Shown piece by piece: positions 58,558 to 64,000 of a stretch of DNA of 64,000 nucleotides. Each line of letters opens with the position of its first letter. The first letter of the stretch is position 1. The stretch lies in contig NZ_CP163439.1 in assembly GCF_041052385.1 (NCBI RefSeq), forward strand, positions 6,685,001-6,749,000, written 5' to 3'. The notes below the pieces were generated by a model. It searched no databases. It was not told the DNA's origin and saw nothing but the letters and a program-made list of their open reading frames with translations. Position numbers and translations under genes: made by a program. This DNA comes from Streptomyces sp. R28. GTDB lineage: Bacteria; Actinomycetota; Actinomycetes; Streptomycetales; Streptomycetaceae.

Positions 58558-58785
58558 ATGGAGTGGTCGGCGGACGGCTCCCGGCTCTTCGCGGTGACCA
58601 CCAACGCGACCGGCCGGCCAGTACTGGCCGCACATCGTCCAGCCCCCGGCGATAAGGTCACCCGGGCCGACCGGATGGGCACCGGCACGCTGTCGTCGGG
58701 GACGGTCGCCGCCGACGGCACCTTCACGATCAACGACCTGCACAGCGCGTCGTCCGCCTCGGCGGCGGTGTACGTCAGGCGGTGA
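58558..58785 (+). pseudogene. possible remnant of a secreted beta-propeller/Ig-like protein
   Basis: The plus strand reads MEWSADGSRLFAVTT, then GDKVTRADRMGTGTLSSGTV and ends AAVYVRR-stop. The first segment has the WSADGSRLFAV blade pattern of YncE-like propellers; the second looks like a beta-sandwich domain. There is no signal peptide or upstream half in frame, so this looks like the 3' end of a deleted gene. The rest of the gap (58295-58557) has no recognisable gene, only an 11-bp GC-rich inverted repeat (CCGCGGCCGGC and complement). Confidence 0.35.
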
Positions 58786-59413
58786 ATCCGCCCGCGCTCC
58801 CGCCCCGGTCCTCCAGATACCGGGTGTGGGACTCCTGGCGGCGCGCCTCCACCTCGCGCAGGCCCGCCGCCAGGCGCTCGGCGTCCTTCTTCAACAGGCC
58901 GAGCTGCCGCTCCAGATGCAGCTCGGGCGACTGGGTGCCGGGCGACATCCGCGTCCACCACCGCGTCCGTACGAAGCTGTCGACGGCCTCGGGAAGATCG
59001 CGCCGCACGATCCGGGAGAGCACGTGCACGCCCTCCGGGTCCCGCGCGAGCAGCTCGGCCACCCAGCCCCGGTCCAGCAACGCGGCCAGCAGCTCGGTGA
59101 GTTCACGCAGCCGCGCGGCGGCCGTGACCGACAGCTCGACGTCCGTCAGATAGCCGCGCAGCCTCTCGAAGTCGCCCCGCAGTTCGTCCAGTTGGGCCGA
59201 CGGATCCGGGAAGTCGGGCAGTGCGGGCCGCTCCGGCGGGGCGATCAGCGCGCCCGCGCCGTACAGGCCCGCGACCACGACGGGCCAGTACGGTCCCGCC
59301 ACCCCCGTGAAGGTCAGTACCAGCCCGACCAACCCGAAGACGCTCCCGGCGATGTTCTTGCGGGACTCCAGGTACGCCACCGCCTTACCGGCAACCGCCC
59401 TATTGGTAGCCAC
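58775..59413 (-). CDS. membrane protein, last gene of the TelA/SBP/vWA operon
   Basis: A 212-residue protein. Two short membrane helices lie at about 21-55 (GSVFGLVGLVLTFTGVAGPY, VVVAGLYGAGALI), followed by a helical cytoplasmic domain of 155 residues with coiled-coil character (HLERQLGLLKKDAERLAAG). GTG 59413 overlaps the preceding gene by 14 nt and has GAGGAG upstream, so it is co-translated. The N-terminal membrane pair resembles 5-bromo-4-chloroindolyl-phosphate hydrolysis (XpaC)-type partners of TelA proteins, but I am not sure. Confidence 0.75.
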   Translation of the reverse strand: MATNRAVAGKAVAYLESRKNIAGSVFGLVGLVLTFTGVAGPYWPVVVAGLYGAGALIAPPERPALPDFPDPSAQLDELRGDFERLRGYLTDVELSVTAAARLRELTELLAALLDRGWVAELLARDPEGVHVLSRIVRRDLPEAVDSFVRTRWWTRMSPGTQSPELHLERQLGLLKKDAERLAAGLREVEARRQESHTRYLEDRGGSAGGFTA

Positions 59414-60947
59414 GGATCTCCTCGAAGGCACCGTCCAGCGAGCCCTCCTGGGCGTCGAAGAGGCGGCCGCCGGTCAGCTCGGCGATGTGCTCCAGCTCGG
59501 ACCGGTCGGAGTCGCCGAAGAGGATGGGGAAGACGGGCGTCTTACGCCGGTCGCGGTCGAGCCCGGCGTACAAGGCGTCGAAGTCCGCCGCCTCGGCGCC
59601 GGTGGTGTTCTCGCCGTCCGTCATCAGCACGACCGACGTGAACGTGTCCTGGGACCGTCCGGCGCCCAGATGCTCGTACGCCTTCTCCAGGGAGGTGTAG
59701 ATCGCGGTGTCCCCCTCGGCGGTGAGCGCGTCGGTGTCCGCACGGATGGCGTCGAGCCCCCTCTTCGGGCGGGCCGGCTCCACGACATGCGTGCGCACGC
59801 TCTTCACGTCCGACCCGAAGGGCATCAGCGTGACCTCCTCGCGCTCGCGGAAGTCGCCGGTGAGGTCGGCGAGCGCCCGCTTCAGCTGTGCCAGGCGGTC
59901 ACCCTCCATCGAGCCCGAGGTGTCGAGGACGTAGACCGTCCTGGACGGGCGGCGCAGCTCGTTCTCATACGAGTCGAGCAGGCCGTCGGCGACGGAACGG
60001 CTGCCCGGGAAGGGCAGTTCGCGCCGCCGGCCGTTGTCGAGGCCGGGCGCGGGCGGGACGGAGGCGACGACCGGGCGGCGATGGGTGCGCTCGGTGATCA
60101 GCCGCTGGACGTCCTCGGTGCGCAGGGCCTCGGTGAGGCGGCGGACGTCCTCGCGGGTCGCGGCGCTCGTCGAGGCGAGGGAGGAGAGCGGGTAGTCGGC
60201 GGTGACGACACCGTCGGTGGGGCGGATCACGGTCAGGCCCGGGATGCCCTTGAGGACGGACTCGTAGTTGAGCAGGGCGTCGACGTCGCCGCGCCGCCGG
60301 TACGCCGTCGCCAGCCAGCCCGACGACCCCGACGTCAGCTTCTGCCCCTGGAAGAACTCCTTCAGCCGGGGCGTGGCCTTGCCGACGTCCGCGTCGGTGA
60401 GCGCGGACTGGGCGCCCGAGAGGGCCGAGGCGACCGAGACGAGGGTGGCGAAGCCGGAGTTGGAGCGGGCCGGGTCGGTCATGCCGTACGTCAGGTCTCC
60501 GTCCTGGACGGCCTGCTCGATCTGCGCCCAGGTGACAGCGTCCGGCTTCCAGCCGAGCCTGCCGAGTGCCGTGGACCTGACCCCGACGGCCACCGGGCTC
60601 GACATGACCGGCGTCTCGGACACGACCTTCTTCGACGCGTCGGGCCGCAGGCGCAGGTAGTCGTTGGAGGACAGCCACAGGGCGTCGTACCGCCCGTCCG
60701 CCTTGCCCTTCGCCAGCAGCTCCACGGCGTCGAGGGTGCCCATGTAAGTGGGCCGGACCTTGATGCCGGTGGCGTCGGCGATCCGGTCGAGCACCGGGGT
60801 CATGTCACTGAGCTCGCTGGAGGCGAGGACACGTAGGGTGCCGGGCCGTGGGGCGTTCGGGTCCGGGCCGTCGTCGGCCTGCCGCGAGGTGCAGGCCGTC
60901 AGCAGGGTCAGCGCGGCCAGCGCGGGGGCGAGCAGTCGTGCTCTCAT
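59400..60947 (-). CDS. lipoprotein combining a solute-binding domain and a von Willebrand A domain
   Basis: A 515-residue lipoprotein. The signal peptide ends in lipobox LLTAC. Residues about 40-300 are a type 2 solute-binding fold (GTLRVLASSELSDMTPVLDR, GMTDPARSNSGFATLV). Residues about 330-510 are a vWA domain with an intact MIDAS motif YVLDTSGSMEGDR, the later Thr of GDTAIYTSL and Asp of LMTDGENT. It should sit outside the membrane and bind a metal-dependent partner. ATG 60947 overlaps the TelA-like gene's TGA (ATGA). Confidence 0.88.
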   Translation of the reverse strand: MRARLLAPALAALTLLTACTSRQADDGPDPNAPRPGTLRVLASSELSDMTPVLDRIADATGIKVRPTYMGTLDAVELLAKGKADGRYDALWLSSNDYLRLRPDASKKVVSETPVMSSPVAVGVRSTALGRLGWKPDAVTWAQIEQAVQDGDLTYGMTDPARSNSGFATLVSVASALSGAQSALTDADVGKATPRLKEFFQGQKLTSGSSGWLATAYRRRGDVDALLNYESVLKGIPGLTVIRPTDGVVTADYPLSSLASTSAATREDVRRLTEALRTEDVQRLITERTHRRPVVASVPPAPGLDNGRRRELPFPGSRSVADGLLDSYENELRRPSRTVYVLDTSGSMEGDRLAQLKRALADLTGDFREREEVTLMPFGSDVKSVRTHVVEPARPKRGLDAIRADTDALTAEGDTAIYTSLEKAYEHLGAGRSQDTFTSVVLMTDGENTTGAEAADFDALYAGLDRDRRKTPVFPILFGDSDRSELEHIAELTGGRLFDAQEGSLDGAFEEIRGYQ

Positions 60948-62116
60948 CCGAGCCCACCCTCCAGCGCGCCCTGCGAGCGGCTGCGCTCCAAGTAGGTGCT
61001 CGCGTGCCGCAGTTCGGCGGTGAGGTTCTCCACCGTCGTCGCCATCACCTCGGTCGCCTGCACCTTGTAGGTGTCGATGGCGTCGAGCGTGCGGTAGATC
61101 TGCTGGAAGGCCGAGCGCAGGGTCTCGGCGCCAACGGCCGGGTCGGCGGCGATGCGCTGGATCTCCCCGCTCTGCGTGGCGAGCATCTCGGCATTGCCCC
61201 GGATGAGGTCCTCGGTGGTGCCCCGCAGGGCGTTGACCTGCTCGATGACCTTCTTCTGGTTGTCGAGCGCGGACGCCAGCATCACGGAGATCCGCAGCGC
61301 CGAGACGGTGGTCGTGGCCGCCCGGTCGACGCCCTTGATCAGCTCCTCGTTGTTGCGTCGTACGACGTCCATGGCGAGGTAGCCCTGCGCGCACACCGCG
61401 AGCTGGGTGAGCAGGTCCTGGTGCTTCTGCCGGACCGGAAAGAGCACGTCGGCCCGGAGGGAGTCCGCCTGCTGCGGGTCGCTCACGTCGAACCCGGCGA
61501 TGTGCTGCTCGACGGCGGAGTCCAGGGCCTCGGTCAGGACGACGTACTCCTGGAGCTTGCCCATGGTCTCCCACAGGCGCACCCGCTCCGTCTGCAGTGC
61601 GGCGTTGTCCCGCCGCAGCTCGTCCTGCCCACCCCGCAGGGATCCCACGATCTTGTTCAGGGTCCCCTGCGCGGAGGCGTACTTGGCGACGTGGTCGCGC
61701 AGCTTGTTGCCGCCAGGGAGCCGGGACAGGAACCTGCGGCCCTTGGACGCGGGCAGGTCCCGCGGATCCAGGTCCTCCACCACCCTCCGCAGCTCGACGA
61801 GCGAGCCCGCGACCTGCGACTGGGCGTCCCCGCCCTGGTCCGGCAGGCTCCTGACGGTCCGCTCCAGCATGCGGTTGGACTGGGCGGCGGCGGTACGCAT
61901 CTCACCGGCGCCGAGGGCGGTGATCTCGCCGACCTTGCCGGCGAACTCGGGGGAGCGGGCGTCGAGCGCCGCGAGCCCCTCGACATAGGCGGAGGCCTTG
62001 TTGGCCATGTCGGTACGGACGGCGTCGTCGACGGGCACGAGCCCGCCCGCCTTCTCCCGCGGTACGGGCGCCACGGCCTCGGGCGGGGTGAGCGTGAAGG
62101 TGTCGTCGTTGTTCAC
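60944..62116 (-). CDS. TelA-like toxic-anion-resistance family protein
   Basis: A 390-residue, almost entirely helical cytoplasmic protein. Family landmarks are KYASAQGTLNKIVGSLRGGQ, QHQDLL-like VRQKHQDLLTQLAVCAQGYLAMDVVRRNNEELIKG, and VSALRISVMLASALDNQKKV. TelA proteins were named for tellurite resistance, but most members are linked to cell-envelope stress. GTG 62116 has GGGGGAAAC upstream. Its gene lies 14 nt from the solute-binding-like gene and overlaps the next gene by 4 bp. Confidence 0.88.
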   Translation of the reverse strand: MNNDDTFTLTPPEAVAPVPREKAGGLVPVDDAVRTDMANKASAYVEGLAALDARSPEFAGKVGEITALGAGEMRTAAAQSNRMLERTVRSLPDQGGDAQSQVAGSLVELRRVVEDLDPRDLPASKGRRFLSRLPGGNKLRDHVAKYASAQGTLNKIVGSLRGGQDELRRDNAALQTERVRLWETMGKLQEYVVLTEALDSAVEQHIAGFDVSDPQQADSLRADVLFPVRQKHQDLLTQLAVCAQGYLAMDVVRRNNEELIKGVDRAATTTVSALRISVMLASALDNQKKVIEQVNALRGTTEDLIRGNAEMLATQSGEIQRIAADPAVGAETLRSAFQQIYRTLDAIDTYKVQATEVMATTVENLTAELRHASTYLERSRSQGALEGGLG

Positions 62117-62130
62117 AGATGTTTCCCCCG

Positions 62131-63195
62131 TTATCCGCGTGCCCGGCGCGCCATCTCGTGCAGCACCGCGGAGGTGGGCACGGGCGCCTGCCGGACGCCG
62201 GTCAGTTCCTGCTTGAGGTAGGTGGTGGCCGAGGCGAACTCGGCGGCGGCGCCCTGCGGCCGAAACCCGTGCCGAAGGGCCAGCCTGCGCAACTCCGGGT
62301 CGGCGGAGAGGAGTTCGGCGAGCGCCTTGCCGTCGTCGGTGAGCGGTACGACGGTGTGGTCGCTGTTGACCGTGGTGTCCGGGTAGAGCACGACCAGGTC
62401 GCCGGGCTTCTGCCCGTCCGCGAGCAGCGAGGCGACCTGCGACTCGTAGACCAGGACCAGCGGGTTGCCCACCCCGCTGACGAAGTCCCGGAAGACCGCG
62501 TCCGAGCCGGCCTGCTGGGCGCCCTGGACGGTGACGAGCTTCTTCAGCAGGGGCTCGGTGCGGTCGAGGTCGGCCTCGCCCGCGACCACCCGGCCGCCGT
62601 TCGCCACGTAGGAGGCGGCGGCGAGGTAGAGGGCACCGGAGTTGGAGGACTCCGGGTCGGTGCTGGAGATGAAGAGCGTCCCGCTCAACTCGCCGTACTT
62701 CTCGGCCCCCTTGAGCTGCTGCCAGGTGCGGTCGCGCTCGGCGGCGTCCAGGTAGGCGGCCATGTCGAGCGTGCCGCGGCTCGGCTGATCGAGGGTGGCG
62801 AGCCCGTTGCCCGCGAGCACCTCGGCGGCGCCTCGGTGGGCCACGATGACGAGCGGCGAGTAGAAGGGGCGCGGCAAGGGCTGCCGTGCGCCGTACTTCT
62901 TGGCCAGTTCGTCCGCGGGCGCCTGACTGGACGGGAAGGCGAAGTCGTAGCCCTTGAGGTCCAGCCCCTCCATGGCCCAGGACCCGGAGGCCTCGGCCTT
63001 CACGGTGTAGCCCTTGGCGGCGAGGGCCCGCACCACGTCGGGATCGGCGAAGAACTCCGCCTTCTCCGATCCGATCACTCCCTGCACGGTCTTCGTTGCC
63101 GTGCCGTTGTCCTCATCACTGCGACCCGCGACGACGGCGGCCACCACGCCACCGATCAGCAGAACCGCGAGGACGATCCCTGCGATACGTCTCAC
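62131..63195 (-). CDS. membrane-anchored solute-binding-like protein, first gene of the TelA operon
   Basis: A 354-residue protein with an N-terminal uncleaved helix (RIAGIVLAVLLIGGVVAAVV) and an extracytoplasmic type 2 solute-binding-like fold (YDFAFPSSQAPADELAKKYG, STDPESSNSGALYLAAASYV). The SNSG segment is shared with the vWA lipoprotein two genes on, so the two are distant homologues. No ABC permease or ATPase is nearby, so it is probably a sensor or adaptor. GTG 63195 was chosen because it starts the basic residues before the helix. Confidence 0.82.
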   Translation of the reverse strand: MRRIAGIVLAVLLIGGVVAAVVAGRSDEDNGTATKTVQGVIGSEKAEFFADPDVVRALAAKGYTVKAEASGSWAMEGLDLKGYDFAFPSSQAPADELAKKYGARQPLPRPFYSPLVIVAHRGAAEVLAGNGLATLDQPSRGTLDMAAYLDAAERDRTWQQLKGAEKYGELSGTLFISSTDPESSNSGALYLAAASYVANGGRVVAGEADLDRTEPLLKKLVTVQGAQQAGSDAVFRDFVSGVGNPLVLVYESQVASLLADGQKPGDLVVLYPDTTVNSDHTVVPLTDDGKALAELLSADPELRRLALRHGFRPQGAAAEFASATTYLKQELTGVRQAPVPTSAVLHEMARRARG

Positions 63196-63298
63196 GCAGG
63201 GGAGAGTGCTCCCGGAATCAAAAGTTCCCCGCCGCCCGGGGTGAACGGGAGGTGTCACACCGGTCCCGGTACAACACGGGGCTCCTGCAACGCCCTGT

Positions 63299-63380
63299 CT
63301 TCAGGGGCGCGGGGCTGTGTCGATGTGCGGCTCCGCCGCGTGGGCGCGACCAGCCACAGACAACCCGCAGCCGCCGCACG
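63299..63380 (+). repeat. dispersed Streptomyces intergenic repeat, copy C
   Basis: CTTCAGGGGCGCGGGGCTGT, then TGCGGCTCCGCCGCGTGGGC, CGCGACCAGCCACAGACAAC and CCGCAGCCG. The outer parts match copy A; the middle carries an extra GCGGCTCCGCCGC hairpin. It lies between two minus-strand genes. Confidence 0.65.
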
Positions 63381-63490
63381 ACAGAAGCCCTACGGCGAAA
63401 CGGCGAACGCGGCCAAAGCCAACGCAGTGCTGTGGCACCCGGTCCGCGCGTCGCTGCGGGTGCACGCGGACCGGGGCCGTTCAGGGGGTG

Positions 63491-63913
63491 TCAGCCGACG
63501 CCGGTCAACTCCTGCGACTCGGCCTGCGCGGCAGCGTGCGCGTCCATGCGCTCGGCGGCGAGGATCGCGGCAGCGGTGTCCGCACGAGACGCAGCAACCA
63601 CCAACGCCCGCCCGGCAAGCGCATGCGCCCGCCGATGCAGCGCGGCAAGCCTCGCCTCACCGCCGGAGGCACCCGCGCGGGCCGGCGAAGCGCCGCCCCG
63701 CAGTCGGCTCACCTGCTCGGCGAGCCGAGTCGCCGCCGTGTCGAGGTCACCGGACGGGGCCGGTGCGCGCAGCTCGTCCGTGACGGCGAGCAGCGCACCG
63801 AGGTGCCCCGCGAGCTGGATGTCCAGCTCCTCCTCGCGTGAGCGGTGGGGGAAGTCGGTGGTGTTGCCGGCCATCGTGCTGTGGACCGACTTGGTTCGGA
63901 TCGGTTCGTACAT
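63491..63913 (-). CDS. conserved Streptomyces protein of unknown function
   Basis: A 140-residue cytoplasmic protein starting MYEPIRTKSVHSTMAGN, then helical, Ala-rich with LDIQLAGHLGALLAVTDELR and ADTAAAILAAERMDAHAAAQ. ATG 63913 follows AGGAGG with 8-nt spacing. The C-terminus may form a coiled coil. A Fur/PerR-like dyad lies 40 nt upstream, so it may belong to a metal or peroxide response. No catalytic motif visible. Confidence 0.75.
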   Translation of the reverse strand: MYEPIRTKSVHSTMAGNTTDFPHRSREEELDIQLAGHLGALLAVTDELRAPAPSGDLDTAATRLAEQVSRLRGGASPARAGASGGEARLAALHRRAHALAGRALVVAASRADTAAAILAAERMDAHAAAQAESQELTGVG

Positions 63914-63952
63914 GGGATGGCCTCCTGTGCGCTGACAGGAAACCATCCTAGC

Positions 63953-63967
63953 TTAGATTCTGTCTAA
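63953..63967. promoter_or_regulatory. Fur/PerR-family-like operator
   Basis: TTAGATTCTGTCTAA has 5-bp arms TTAGA/TCTAA separated by 5 nt, the layout of PerR/FurA/CatR boxes. On the minus strand it overlaps the spacer of a possible promoter whose -10 is TAGGAT just before the gene at 63913. The gene to the right is outside the window. Confidence 0.5.
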
Positions 63968-64000
63968 AGTTGAGCGCTTCGCAAAAGCGGACGACCTGCA

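Overview
The window is high-GC actinobacterial DNA, almost certainly from Streptomyces. The evidence is third-position G/C bias in every real gene, frequent GTG and TTG starts, many leaderless-type promoters (TANNNT about 6-8 nt before ATG), a mycothiol conjugate amidase, an acyl-CoA carboxylase epsilon subunit and a TTA (bldA-type) codon. From memory, the backbone order (pccB, biotin ligase, adenylate cyclase, enoyl-CoA hydratase, GGDEF protein, hutH ... msrA, cystathionine gamma-synthase, ilvA, greA, mca, a thioredoxin-domain protein, pck) resembles the S. coelicolor SCO49xx core region. That was not checked by search.

Layout. 0-9 kb: end of an SGNH hydrolase, a propionyl-CoA carboxylase pair (beta plus epsilon) divergent from birA, a class III adenylate cyclase, an enoyl-CoA hydratase, a GAF-GGDEF diguanylate cyclase and histidine ammonia-lyase. 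9-18 kb: cell-surface genes, namely a lipoprotein, a sortase-type LAxTG protein, a YkuD L,D-transpeptidase lipoprotein, a MacB-like ABC transporter and a large secreted subtilase. 18-24 kb: a monooxygenase-globin fusion, a TetR gene whose 3' end is joined to a glyoxalase fragment, an intact glyoxalase-fold gene, and an iron-box-controlled siderophore uptake operon with two permeases but no ATPase. 23.5-29 kb: a zinc alcohol dehydrogenase divergent from an XRE regulator with a 26-bp palindrome between them, secreted and membrane proteins. 29-34 kb: msrA, then an M48 membrane metalloprotease flanked by two paralogous membrane-anchored helical-repeat proteins. 34-43 kb: cystathionine gamma-synthase, a sigma-like protein with a small membrane partner, MarR, ilvA, a DrrA/DrrB-type drug exporter whose original permease was replaced, greA, a DUF4307-like protein and mca.

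43-51 kb is the most accessory-looking part: a 1066-residue membrane STAND NTPase with C-terminal repeats, the wreck of a lipoprotein gene, a cobalamin-type radical SAM enzyme with a TTA codon, and a TnpB-like gene lacking its usual N-terminus. The TnpB gene is bracketed by 15-bp inverted repeats and has a structured 3' end. 51-64 kb returns to core genes: a DUF255 thioredoxin-like protein, a Mut7-C protein, TetR beside a ruined MFS pump, a hemolysin III family protein, PEP carboxykinase, and a compact four-gene operon with a TelA-like protein, two solute-binding-like proteins (one carrying a vWA domain) and a membrane protein.

Themes: several loci show gene decay or replacement next to an intact regulator (TetR-VOC chimera, MFS wreck, DrrB replacement, lipoprotein remnant). 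Perfect hairpins close most convergent gene pairs. One dispersed Streptomyces-style intergenic repeat occurs three times. No tRNA, rRNA or CRISPR array was seen. The least explained gene groups are the M48/paralogue trio, the TelA/SBP/vWA operon, and the STAND-radical SAM-TnpB stretch.
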